DNA of 64,000 nt, from NCBI GenBank assembly GCA_965230625.1, contig CBDDLL010000001.1, positions 3,534,001 through 3,598,000 of the forward strand, given 5' to 3'. This stretch comes from Saccharicrinis sp965230625. Lineage in GTDB: Bacteria; Bacteroidota; Bacteroidia; Bacteroidales; Marinilabiliaceae. The notes below the pieces were generated by a model. The model was not told the DNA's origin, did no database searches, and saw only the letters and a program-made list of their open reading frames with translations. Positions 53,688 through 62,112 of this stretch are shown in pieces (the stretch's first letter is position 1; each line of letters starts with the position of its first letter). Made by a program: the position numbers and the translations under genes.

Positions 53688-55454
53688 ATGCATAAAATCA
53701 AAATTCTTTTTATAATTCAGTTATGCAGTATTTTATTTGCTTCTCACTTATTTGCTCAAAACAATTATAAAAGAAAAATATCCATTAGCGAATGGATTGA
53801 GGAAATGGAAAATACTAAAGACGACGTATATGGATTAGAAGATACTGAGATTTATTTTGACGAAATTAAAGACTCCCTTTATTCATGGAAGCAACCCAGA
53901 GCTCCACAACCAGGTATATCTCCTAAAATAGAGAAGAATATAATCCCAAAAATTTTAATTCTTAATTGCAAATTACCAGATCCAACATGTATAATTGGCA
54001 ATATTAATTTCCATAATAACATCATTTTTTCCCGTTGTGAGGGAGCTGGTCAACTTGTTTTTTATAATTGCACATTTAACCATGGGCTCGAATTTCATTA
54101 TTCAGCATTTGGGAACATGCAATTTGAGTATTGTTCTATACTGCAAAGAATTGTAGTCCACGAATTGCAAATTGATTTTTTTACATTTAATAATTGTGCA
54201 CTTTATACAGACCATAAAGTACCCGAGAGTTATTATCATCTAGGGTTTGAAAAAGAGAATCATAGCTATCAGTATTTATTTTGGATTACACAAAGGCAAA
54301 AAAAGATAAATACTTTCGTTTTGTCAAAATGTAAATTCTTGCCTACCAAAGTGAAACCAGTTCTTGCTTTTTATGGTGGAAAATATGATATCATCAGTAT
54401 TGATGGGATCAATTTTTCCAATAGTATTATAAACTTTAATAATTGTTCAGTAAAGGAAAATCTAACGGTTCAAAATTCTAAGTTTAACCAACCGTTAGGA
54501 ATGTATAAATTCAACTTTCCAAAAGACAATTCTTCATTTCATTGGAGCCAAATAGATTCGGTGGGGCTTGGGTTATATAATAGTTATGAAGAACCTTATA
54601 CCAACAAAACAGACACTTTGATTTCTAATGTTCATCTTTTTAATGAACTAAACAGTTCATACAGAAAGATTTTTACGATGTACAAAACCCAGGGGGATAT
54701 CGAATCTGCCAATGCTTGTTATATTCAAATGAAAGATATGGAAACCAAAAGATATCTGCACTTGTACAAGAAAGATTCAGGTATTAATAAATGGTTTAAT
54801 TGGCGGTTTAACCAATTTCTAAAATATTTCTCAGAATATGGGACTAATCCGGTACAATCACTGATTATTTCAATGTGGACAATTCTTGTTTTTGCTGCTG
54901 TATACTTCTTTTTTTATAGCAACTGGGATGGAATTAACAGAAAATTCCTAATAAATCAGCACAGGAAAATAATGCTATATTTCCGGTCAGAGCAACGGTT
55001 AGAAGATTTTTATACAGAGAATTACATAGAGGATTTTAAAACTTTTGCTGATTATAAAAAGGAAATGAAAGAGAGCAAAGGTCAATTACCAGTTTTTATT
55101 ATTTTGCTAGGTAAACCCTTATACTTGGTATCTGTAAGTAGGCATAAAATACTATCCTTTCTTTATCGAAGAACCGAAGTTCTGCAAGGACGTTGGGTAG
55201 ATCTTAAGCCTGTACGTAAAGTATTTGTAGCCCTCATTATTTCATTTTCAGTTATAGTTTATATTTTTTACCTCGGATTTGTTCGTGGACTAAATTCTAC
55301 AACTCTAAGTATAAATGCATTTTCAACACTTGGTTTTGGATCAATACCTGTAAAGGGAGTTTCAAGATATATTACCATACTCGAAGGATTTATAGGATGG
55401 TTTCTGTTGAGTATATTTAGTGTTTCGCTAATAAGTCAAATGTTACAAAACTAA
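53688..55454 (+). CDS. Secreted/membrane protein with K+-channel-like pore
   Basis: 588 residues. An N-terminal signal peptide (cleavage near LFAQ-NNY) leads to about 350 residues of beta-rich sequence with pentapeptide-like strands (FHNNIIFSRCEGAGQLVFYN, FTFNNCALYT, INFSNSIINFNNCSV). A membrane helix is at about 393-412, a cytoplasmic-type charged stretch follows, and a helix-pore-helix is at 508-588. The pore loop has STLGFGSIPVKG (T547-G551), similar to the TVGYGD selectivity filter of two-helix potassium channels, and LEGFIGWFLLSIFSVSLISQ as the second helix. A ligand- or stress-gated ion channel is plausible; the gating domain is new to me. Confidence 0.65.
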   Translation: MHKIKILFIIQLCSILFASHLFAQNNYKRKISISEWIEEMENTKDDVYGLEDTEIYFDEIKDSLYSWKQPRAPQPGISPKIEKNIIPKILILNCKLPDPTCIIGNINFHNNIIFSRCEGAGQLVFYNCTFNHGLEFHYSAFGNMQFEYCSILQRIVVHELQIDFFTFNNCALYTDHKVPESYYHLGFEKENHSYQYLFWITQRQKKINTFVLSKCKFLPTKVKPVLAFYGGKYDIISIDGINFSNSIINFNNCSVKENLTVQNSKFNQPLGMYKFNFPKDNSSFHWSQIDSVGLGLYNSYEEPYTNKTDTLISNVHLFNELNSSYRKIFTMYKTQGDIESANACYIQMKDMETKRYLHLYKKDSGINKWFNWRFNQFLKYFSEYGTNPVQSLIISMWTILVFAAVYFFFYSNWDGINRKFLINQHRKIMLYFRSEQRLEDFYTENYIEDFKTFADYKKEMKESKGQLPVFIILLGKPLYLVSVSRHKILSFLYRRTEVLQGRWVDLKPVRKVFVALIISFSVIVYIFYLGFVRGLNSTTLSINAFSTLGFGSIPVKGVSRYITILEGFIGWFLLSIFSVSLISQMLQN

Positions 55455-55489
55455 AGGCGGAAAGTTTTTACTGGCTATAATCGAATAGG

Positions 55490-55615
55490 TGGTTAACGGC
55501 TAATTGACTGCCAGAATTCCGAAGTGGGTGCACTACAAGCACATGCCAGCGTGCATACATTAAATGAACTGCATTAAAACGATGGTTTATTATTTCCGTT
55601 AGCATTCATTGGGTA
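55490..55615. repeat. Weaker palindromic element P6
   Basis: GTTAACGG (55492-55499) and CCGTTAGC (55596-55603) are near-complementary ends. The interior has GTGCACTACAAGCAC and several GTGCAT/ATGC pairs. It is less regular than P1 to P3. It lies between the pore protein gene and an AraC gene. Confidence 0.42.
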
Positions 55616-55635
55616 CAAGAAGCGATAGATAAATA

Positions 55636-56406
55636 ATGACAAACAATAAGAACAACTCCAAAGAAATAATTATTAGTGACAATTTATCAACTTTGGTAAA
55701 ATCATTTTGGTACTATAATAATGACAAAACTGAATATAAAGATTTTTCAATCTTACCAGATGGGTGTTTTGTATTATTATTTGATTTTATTGATTCTAAA
55801 TTAAAATCATCTTACCTCACCGGGCTTTGGAATAAGAAAATTGAAGTTTCAGTACGTCCAAATACAATAGTTTATGCAATTAGGTTTAAACCGTTGGCTG
55901 TTGAATACATTATAAAAAATAAAATCGCAAACTTGTTAAATGCTGGTATTAAAATTCCAAATAAAGATTATTCCTTTTTTGATGGAATCAATTCGGAATA
56001 TCAGGATTTTGATTCGTTTGTAGAATCAAATACCAAGATTCTTAAATCAATACAGGAGATAGGCAAACCCATAGATACAAGAAAACAAAAGCTATTTAAA
56101 ACCCTTTTTGATACTAATGGAACCATTTCTTTAAATCAGATTTCGGATGAAATAGCATGGAGCGATAGACAAATCCGTAGATATTTTAAAGACATGCTTG
56201 GATTATCTTTTAAAGATTATGCCAATATTTTAAGATTACGTTCAACATATAGTGGCTTAGTTAAAGGAGAACATTACCCTGATAATCTTTATTTTTTTGA
56301 CCAGTCTCACTTTATTAAAGAAATAAAAAAATATACCGGAGTTAAACCTAAAACCTTAATTAAAAATAAAACGACCGATTTTTACAATTTTGAGCTTGGG
56401 CAATGA
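55636..56406 (+). CDS. AraC-family transcriptional regulator
   Basis: 256 residues. The N-terminal domain (about 10-130, ILPDGCFVLLFDF, VYAIRFKPLAVEYI) resembles the DUF6597-type sensing domain of Bacteroidota AraC proteins. The C-terminal pair of helix-turn-helix motifs is in LNQISDEIAWSDRQIRRYFK and YFFDQSHFIKEIKKYTGVKP, with the typical F-DQSHFIREFK pattern. It is a cytoplasmic one-component regulator of unknown target. The DUF1801 gene lies 50 bases downstream and may be controlled by it. Confidence 0.9.
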   Translation: MTNNKNNSKEIIISDNLSTLVKSFWYYNNDKTEYKDFSILPDGCFVLLFDFIDSKLKSSYLTGLWNKKIEVSVRPNTIVYAIRFKPLAVEYIIKNKIANLLNAGIKIPNKDYSFFDGINSEYQDFDSFVESNTKILKSIQEIGKPIDTRKQKLFKTLFDTNGTISLNQISDEIAWSDRQIRRYFKDMLGLSFKDYANILRLRSTYSGLVKGEHYPDNLYFFDQSHFIKEIKKYTGVKPKTLIKNKTTDFYNFELGQ

Positions 56407-56456
56407 ATTAGATTTGCTTTATTATTATTTAATATTAAAACTTAACCAAATAAGAA

Positions 56457-56810
56457 ATGCAAATATCTAAAAATATTGAAGTTCAAGAATTCATTGATAA
56501 AACTGGTTTTCACGATTATGATAAAATGGAAAGCTTGAAAATTATGCGTGAATTAGTATTCAGGATTTTTCCTGATACGGAAGAGAAAATAATGTATGGG
56601 GGCATTATGTTTTTCCTTGAAAAAGAGGATTTTGGTGGATTGTTTGTTAGAAAAAATCATATTTCATTCGAATTTACAAAAGGTTTTCTAATGCAAGACC
56701 CGAAAAAGTTTCTTGAAGGAAATGGAAAATATCGCAGACATCTAAAAATAAGAACAAGCGATGATATCATGAATAAGGAGGTTGAGTTTTATATAAAACA
56801 AGCTATTTGA
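56457..56810 (+). CDS. DUF1801 (YdhG/YjbR-like) domain protein
   Basis: 117 residues. The sequence has IMRELVFRIFPDTEEKIMYG, then GGLFVRKNHISFEFTKGF and YRRHLKIRTSDDI, the DUF1801 pattern (a small alpha-beta fold found with AraC-type or GyrI-like proteins). Function is unknown. It follows the AraC gene by 50 bases and is probably co-transcribed. Confidence 0.8.
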   Translation: MQISKNIEVQEFIDKTGFHDYDKMESLKIMRELVFRIFPDTEEKIMYGGIMFFLEKEDFGGLFVRKNHISFEFTKGFLMQDPKKFLEGNGKYRRHLKIRTSDDIMNKEVEFYIKQAI

Positions 56811-56891
56811 TTACAATTTCAAATCATCTGCGATTTGTGAGACTATTTTAATATGCTAAATATAGTATATTAAGGTTTAATGTTTTGAAAA

Positions 56892-57977
56892 TTAAGCATT
56901 CTCCAGTATATCCATTAATTGATGATTTAGATACAGTTTTTCTTTTCCAACCTTATAGGACTTTAGGAAACCAATATTCTCTAATTCGATAAGGTAATTT
57001 CCAACAGTTTTTAATGAACCTAGTTTGGCATCAATTAGAAACTGCCTTTTTGTATATGGCAACTTGAATAACACTTCGATTAAATCTTTCGAATAGACTT
57101 TAGGTAATGAAGCCTTTATAGTTTCAGCACTTTTTTCAATTAGTTCCAATATTTTTTCTAATCGTTCTATATCTTTTATAGCGGTCGATTCAACCATATC
57201 AAGCATATAAAGGATGAAACTTTCCCAATCTTCATTTTCAGTAATTCCTTGCAGTCTTTTATAGTATTCTGGCTTATTTTGAATTATATATTCACTTAAA
57301 TAAAGTGCAGGAGTATCCAGTAACTTTTCAAGTTTTAAATATAGAAGCAGTAAAATCCTTCCTGTTCTTCCATTTCCATCAGAAAACGGATGAATTGCTT
57401 CAAACTGATAATGCAATAGAGCTAATTTTATTAATGGATCAAGAGAATTATCTTCGTTGATGAATTTCTCCAAATTTGATAGCTTTTCTCTTATTATAGT
57501 ATCTCCAGTTGGAGGAGTATAAATAATTTCACCCAAGGTATTTGATAAGGTAGTGCCAGGAGTAACTCTAATACCTGCTGAGTTCTGTTTTATACATTGA
57601 ACAATCTCAATGCATAGGTTAGTTGTAATAAAAGGCTTAGATTCTAGTCGATCCAAGCCAAGCCATAAAGCTTCTTTATAGCTTAAGACTTCCTTTGTTG
57701 CAGAGTTTTCAATCTTTCTATCAGCGACGACTGATTGGTATAAATCATCATTGGTAGTAATAATATTTTCAATCTCAGAACTAGCTTTAGCCTCTAATAG
57801 ATGTATAGTGTCTATAAATAAGCTTGGATTTGGAAGATTAATTAAGGCCCCATTTAGTTGTGCTAACGCACGACTAGCGGATATAGTTTTTAATAGAACT
57901 TCCTTTGTTTCCAAGTCCTTCTGAGGAGGAAGAAAAGGTAGTTCATTGTAAGGTTTCTTTCTATCAAAACTATTCAT
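56892..57977 (-). CDS. Fic family AMP-transferase with N-terminal inhibitory helix
   Basis: 361 residues. The Fic active-site loop HPFSDGNGRTGR is complete at 196-207. An inhibitory-helix motif, S66-x-x-x-E70-N71 in ASSEIENI, precedes it, making this a class II (self-inhibited) Fic protein. The N-terminal FLPPQKDLETKEVL block is Fic_N, and the C-terminal 80 residues form a winged-helix-like domain (LPYTKRQFLIDAKLGSLKT). Such proteins AMPylate (or de-AMPylate) cellular targets. No separate antitoxin gene is needed. Three inverted-repeat boxes lie directly upstream and could be bound by the winged-helix part. Confidence 0.93.
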   Translation of the reverse strand: MNSFDRKKPYNELPFLPPQKDLETKEVLLKTISASRALAQLNGALINLPNPSLFIDTIHLLEAKASSEIENIITTNDDLYQSVVADRKIENSATKEVLSYKEALWLGLDRLESKPFITTNLCIEIVQCIKQNSAGIRVTPGTTLSNTLGEIIYTPPTGDTIIREKLSNLEKFINEDNSLDPLIKLALLHYQFEAIHPFSDGNGRTGRILLLLYLKLEKLLDTPALYLSEYIIQNKPEYYKRLQGITENEDWESFILYMLDMVESTAIKDIERLEKILELIEKSAETIKASLPKVYSKDLIEVLFKLPYTKRQFLIDAKLGSLKTVGNYLIELENIGFLKSYKVGKEKLYLNHQLMDILENA

Positions 57978-57980
57978 AAA

Positions 57981-58073
57981 ACGAAAGTAATTTTTACTCT
58001 TAAATACATTACGAGAGTAAATATACGCATATTTTACTCTCGTTCGAGCATCGAAGGTAAATTTTACTCTCGT
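57981..58073 (-). promoter_or_regulatory. Triple inverted-repeat operator upstream of the Fic gene
   Basis: The box ACGAGAGTAAA and its complement TTTACTCTCGT recur in pairs. The central pair, 58011-58021 and 58033-58043, is a perfect 11-bp inverted repeat. Diverged pairs are ACGAAAGTAA/TTTTTACTCT at 57981-58000 and CGAAGGTAAA/TTTTACTCTCGT at 58052-58073. They start 3 bases from the Fic start codon. Confidence 0.7.
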
Positions 58074-58086
58074 GTACCTTTTCTAT

Positions 58087-58140
58087 GAAAACAGACAATT
58101 CGATTAAATCCTTACCTTTTGTCTGTTTTCCTCTAATTGC
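58087..58140 (-). terminator. 12-bp perfect inverted repeat
   Basis: GAAAACAGACAA (58087-58098) and TTGTCTGTTTTC (58129-58140) are exact reverse complements separated by 30 bases. It could end minus-strand transcripts from the small frame at 58104-58286 or be the remnant of an element end. There is no T tract of note beyond the arm itself. Confidence 0.4.
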
Positions 58141-58286
58141 TTTTTAGGCATAGCTTTAACAAGCTGCGTTTGGTGAGACTTTTTACGTATGTCAAATAAT
58201 ACATATTTATCACAAATAGTGGATCGACAGTTAACGACCAGTGTAAATTTTAGTGGACGAATTCCTTGCTCATCATATCCGACCAC
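58104..58286 (-). pseudogene. Unrecognised 60-codon frame, possibly a gene fragment
   Basis: The frame starts at GTG and reads VVGYDEQGIRPLKFTLVV, then CRSTICDKYVLFDIRKKS and a basic tail. It has the amino-acid mix of real protein with few of the AT-driven residues, but no ATG and no known match. The frame is open a little further upstream to a stop before 58305. The end lies inside the loop of the 58087-58140 inverted repeat. It may be the end of a decayed gene. Confidence 0.3.
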
Positions 58287-58299
58287 TAATAGTTTTAGT

Positions 58300-58810
58300 G
58301 TTTTTCAAGGGCTTTAGCCCACATTAACTTACTTGTAAATAGATAAGAAAGTGGCATGTAATTGGTCACATATTCTTATATTCAACGTTAGGGGGTTACA
58401 CTGCTGTAGTGATCCTGTAGATGTAATGCTACCTAAATTTGGATTATAAATGGTTTATGTAGCTCAAAAGCATAGGGAATAAAGCGCACAAGTTGCTCTA
58501 CCAGCAACCATACAATACCTTTGTGTAAAGCATAAGACTGTCGGACTTAGAAAAGTATGGTCGCTCGAAAAACCTTGCGAATTGAAAATCATGAACACAA
58601 TAAAAAATAAATTTGTGTGAATAAAGCTCAATGAGAATCTCTATTAGTAAGTTGCAGTACCTATGCTGAAAACCTTGTTGTAAATATACGGCGAAAACAT
58701 CAAGTATCGTTTGATGAAAGGATTATTATTATTTTTAGAACGAATTTAGCGATTAGGTTATTAGGCTTTGCTTTATGCGGTCAGCTTAAGAAATATTTTG
58801 CAATATTGAA
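58300..58810. repeat. Gene-free interval with repeat relatives of the 37-kb interval
   Basis: The palindrome GGGCTTTAGCCC is at about 58309-58320. At 58510-58622 the sequences AAGCATAAGACTGTCGGACTT and AATCATGAACACAATAAAAA parallel AAGACTGTCGGCTT and AATCACGAACACAA near 37285-37350, in the other order, as expected if both derive from a tandemly repeated unit. No gene is visible. Confidence 0.5.
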
Positions 58811-58972
58811 ATGAGGAAATTAATAAAATACATAGTTATTAGATATAGTGGTGCTTTGAAAAACAAGATACCCGGATTATCAATGTTATTGCCAACTCTC
58901 CATATACCAAAGAAATTGATTTTGGAAGTAAACAGTAAATGGCAAGATTTGGAAAAATCACATAAATATTAA
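58811..58972 (+). CDS. Possible 53-residue small protein
   Basis: The frame MRKLIKYIVIRYSGALKN with PGLSMLLPTLHIPKKLIL and a KWQDLEKSHKY end is basic and mildly hydrophobic. It has no known motif and is 84 bases ahead of the DUF3137 gene. It may be a small protein or a decayed gene end. Confidence 0.3.
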   Translation: MRKLIKYIVIRYSGALKNKIPGLSMLLPTLHIPKKLILEVNSKWQDLEKSHKY

Positions 58973-59056
58973 TGCAAAAATCTTTTGAAAGTTGCAGTTA
59001 GTTATGGGAATAAATTTGTGTCAGTTGAGATATTCAAATACAATAATTGAAGCAAA

Positions 59057-59878
59057 ATGAAATCTAATAGGGAAATTGAAGAGTTGTTAAAAATATCATT
59101 AAAAGATGACATTAATGAGCTTGAATCAGTGAGGAAAAAACTTATTGCTAAAGCAGTTAGGCTCAAGTTATATCTTCTTCTCCTTTTATTAGGACTTTTA
59201 ACAAAGTTTTACTCAGAGATTTATATGGAATATTCGGGAGAGGAAATGAACTTAGGATTTGCAATTTTTTCAATTATGGTGTTGATTGGTTATATTTATT
59301 TAAAACCAGAATCATTAGTTTCGAAGAAGAATATAAGAGTATTTTACAAAAAGGTCAAAATGGACTTTTTTCAGAAGAGTATTAATTTGATAGATTCGAA
59401 TATTGAATATTCACCGATATATAAAACTCATATTTCGTATATTGAGAAAAGTGGATTTTGGTGTGGGAGTTACACAATTGCAAAAGAAGATGATGGATTA
59501 CTATTTGATTTCAATAAAATGAAAGCTCGTCTATCAGAACTTAAAATATATAGAGGAACAAAAAAAATATTTTCTGGTATTTTCATTAAGGTTGATTTTT
59601 ACGAGAAGGATTTCATTTGTAAAAGTGAACTTTCCAATTATATTTATTCTATAAAAAATAAAATTGAGCAAGATTTTAAGGTTTCTATAAGGGAATCATC
59701 AACTGATAATACCTTTTATTATGCAATAGACTTTAATAGAGAACTATGTGAAGTAAAACTTTCTAGTAAGAATAAAGTGAATTTTGATAATAGAAAGGAG
59801 GATCTTTTAATATTATACAATTTAATATCCTTTGTAAATATCATTAACAGTTTTACCATGCACTTGGTTAAAAAATAA
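59057..59878 (+). CDS. DUF3137-like membrane protein
   Basis: 273 residues. Two membrane helices at about 36-52 and 66-83 are followed by a soluble domain: NIEYSPIYKTHISYIEKSGF, then YTIAKEDDGLLFDFNKMKARL and KKIFSGIFIKVDF. This is the pattern of DUF3137 (galactose-binding-like) proteins, of unknown function. The N-terminal 30 residues are a probable coiled coil. It is monocistronic, and its context gives no hint of role. Confidence 0.7.
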   Translation: MKSNREIEELLKISLKDDINELESVRKKLIAKAVRLKLYLLLLLLGLLTKFYSEIYMEYSGEEMNLGFAIFSIMVLIGYIYLKPESLVSKKNIRVFYKKVKMDFFQKSINLIDSNIEYSPIYKTHISYIEKSGFWCGSYTIAKEDDGLLFDFNKMKARLSELKIYRGTKKIFSGIFIKVDFYEKDFICKSELSNYIYSIKNKIEQDFKVSIRESSTDNTFYYAIDFNRELCEVKLSSKNKVNFDNRKEDLLILYNLISFVNIINSFTMHLVKK

Positions 59879-60169
59879 TGTGGAATTTAGGGCTGTTAGA
59901 GATATTAAAGTTATTGTTTAATAGATTTTAAAGTGGGTGGCGACAAAAAAGTATAGAACAATTTTAACTAGAGTTTTAAAATGTTATTTCATAATCATGA
60001 AACAATTTCCTGAATAGTTTATAACTGGTAATTGGGATGTTTTAATTAAATTATTGTTGTATTAGTACAATAAGAGTTGAGTGAATGTATAGCTATAAGA
60101 GAGATTTGGAGTGAAATTCACCATATATACTAAACTTTTAAAGTTGGTGTTTAATAAGAACCAAACAAT
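59879..60169. other. 291-base gene-free interval
   Basis: AT-rich with scattered stops in all frames. I see no hairpin or repeat of note. It should contain the promoter of the reductase gene at 60170, but no consensus pair was found. Confidence 0.4.
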
Positions 60170-60709
60170 ATGACAGGAAAGAATAAAGTATTTATAGCAA
60201 CAAGTTTAGATGGATATATTGCCGATAAAAATGGAGAAATAGATTGGTTAAATTCTATTCCAAATCCTAACAATTATGATTTAGGATACAGCGAGTTCAC
60301 TTCTCAAATTGATGCGATTGTTATGGGAAGAAAAACTTTTGAAACTGTCTGTGGATTTAACATTGAATGGCCATATAAAAAAATAGTTTTTGTATTAAGT
60401 AACAGTCTGACTAAAATCCCTGAAGAATATAAAGGTAAAGTTGAACTTGTAAAGGGAGATTTGAAGAAAGTTATTGAAGAAATACATGAGAAAGGATTTA
60501 AAAATCTTTATATCGATGGAGGTAAAACAATTCAAAGCTTCTTAAATGAAGATTTGATTGATGAAATGATAATAACACTAATTCCTTATCTGTTAGGTGG
60601 TGGAGTTCCTTTGTTTGCTGAACTCCCAAAACGATTGGACTTTGAGTGTGTTAATACAAAAATATTTCTTGGAATGGTTGTCCAAAATCGATTTTTAAGA
60701 AAAAGATAA
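60170..60709 (+). CDS. Dihydrofolate reductase family protein (RibD C-terminal type)
   Basis: 179 residues. It begins KVFIATSLDGYIADKNGEIDWL, then AIVMGRKTFETV and LYIDGGKTIQSFL, all hallmarks of the RibD_C/DfrA-like reductases. C-terminal LIPYLLGGGVPLF completes the fold. The family binds NADPH; members are reductases of pteridines or other substrates, and many are not true DHFRs. It is cytoplasmic. The gene is a single unit; the short interval after it has CAACAATGTATAAGTAG, similar to the left ends of the palindromes further upstream. Confidence 0.88.
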   Translation: MTGKNKVFIATSLDGYIADKNGEIDWLNSIPNPNNYDLGYSEFTSQIDAIVMGRKTFETVCGFNIEWPYKKIVFVLSNSLTKIPEEYKGKVELVKGDLKKVIEEIHEKGFKNLYIDGGKTIQSFLNEDLIDEMIITLIPYLLGGGVPLFAELPKRLDFECVNTKIFLGMVVQNRFLRKR

Positions 60710-60818
60710 AACAAAATGCCAACAATGTATAAGTAGTAAAAACGACCACTAGTATTCAATGTAAGAAGTTGTAAAATAAGTATAAGATCTAAAATTTAGT
60801 TAGTTAACTGGGTTAAAA

Positions 60819-61466
60819 ATGAAGAAAATCAAAAGCATAATTAGATGGATGTTGTTTGTGTTATCTATACCAATTATATACTTGGTTGTTTCATTAATAC
60901 TTACTTTAATAACAGTAAATAATAAAAACACCGAAGACGATAATACAGAAACGATATTTCTTAATACCAAAGGAGTACATTTAGATATCGTTTTAGAAAA
61001 AAAAGATTTAGATAAATCTTTATTAAAAGGATTGATTCATTCACCTTCTGACAATTATTTCTCAATAGGATGGGGGGACGAACTTTTTTATTTAAATACT
61101 CCCAATTGGTCCGACCTTACATTTAAAACAGCATTTAAAGCAGTGTTTTTAAGAGGTCCCAGTTTGATTCATTTAACCCGTTACAGACATATTCAAACTT
61201 ATTGGGTTGAAATAAAGGTAAGTAAATCAGAGCTAACTAAAATAAATGAATTAATTCTACAGTCGTTTATTACAGATGCGAATGGAGATAAAATACTTTT
61301 GGAAGTTGAAGGATATTATAACAATGATGAATTTTATAAAGCCAAAGGTAGTTATTCATGGTTTAAAACTTGCAATTCGTGGGTAAACACCATCTTTAAA
61401 AAAAGTGGTTTAAAATCCTGCTTATGGACACCATTTGATTTTGGATTGATGAATAAATATAAATAA
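60819..61466 (+). CDS. TIGR02117/DUF2459 family protein
   Basis: 215 residues with one N-terminal membrane helix (about 10-32). The DUF2459 pattern is clear: NTKGVHLDIVL (His in the active-site-like position), SIGWGDELFYLNTP, RYRHIQTYW, YSWFKTCNSWVN and LWTPFDFGL. The conserved Cys in TCNSW and the early His suggest an NlpC/P60-like papain fold, but no substrate is known. The domain should lie outside the inner membrane. Confidence 0.85.
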   Translation: MKKIKSIIRWMLFVLSIPIIYLVVSLILTLITVNNKNTEDDNTETIFLNTKGVHLDIVLEKKDLDKSLLKGLIHSPSDNYFSIGWGDELFYLNTPNWSDLTFKTAFKAVFLRGPSLIHLTRYRHIQTYWVEIKVSKSELTKINELILQSFITDANGDKILLEVEGYYNNDEFYKAKGSYSWFKTCNSWVNTIFKKSGLKSCLWTPFDFGLMNKYK

Positions 61467-61530
61467 GAAACGTTTACCAATTGCTGACATAAGGTTGTCA
61501 TAAACAGTTTTTATCTTTGAAGGAAAAATC

Positions 61531-62112
61531 ATGAAATCAGAAGACATATCAAAAATTCCTAAAGGAGGGAGAATTGGAAGGTTTGCTAAAATAGTAGAAA
61601 GTAAAACTACCCAAACATCCCTATTAAAAATAATGGAAAAGTCAGATGAATATGACAAATACAAACCAGTTGATAAAGCTTTATGGTGGAATAATGCAAT
61701 GGAACGACTAGAAAATGAGCTAGGCACCGAAAGTGCAATTGAAGTTATGAAAACCTGTGGGAGTAAATGCTGCGGACAAGGTCAGAGAAAAACAGCAAAG
61801 AGATTAATGCAGGAATCAACTTCTATCGAAAATTTCCTTGATAAACTAAGTAATTATGAGGTAAAAGAAGGAGAGCTGGAATATAAACTGATAAATGAAA
61901 ATACTATAATAGCTAAGCATAATAGGTGTTTTTGCGGTCAGGTAAAAAAGTCTGGCGCACGGTTTAAAAATAGCTTATATTGTCAATGTTCGGTAGAGTT
62001 TAATAAGCAGTTTTTTAAAGCTGCCTTAAACAAAACAGTTGAAGTAGAATTAAAACAATCAATACTAAATGGTGGAGATTATTGTGAGTTTGAGATTAAA
62101 ATAAAAGACTAA
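61531..62112 (+). CDS. Cys-rich DUF6144-like protein
   Basis: A 193-residue protein. Cysteines are clustered in KTCGSKCCGQGQRK (about 74-82) and in RCFCGQVK with LYCQCSVEF (about 135-155), which suggests metal binding. The pattern fits the DUF6144 family, whose function is unknown. Its stop overlaps the start of the following DUF3788 gene by one base, so the two are co-translated. It is 64 bases after the DUF2459 gene and may belong to the same transcript. Confidence 0.7.
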   Translation: MKSEDISKIPKGGRIGRFAKIVESKTTQTSLLKIMEKSDEYDKYKPVDKALWWNNAMERLENELGTESAIEVMKTCGSKCCGQGQRKTAKRLMQESTSIENFLDKLSNYEVKEGELEYKLINENTIIAKHNRCFCGQVKKSGARFKNSLYCQCSVEFNKQFFKAALNKTVEVELKQSILNGGDYCEFEIKIKD

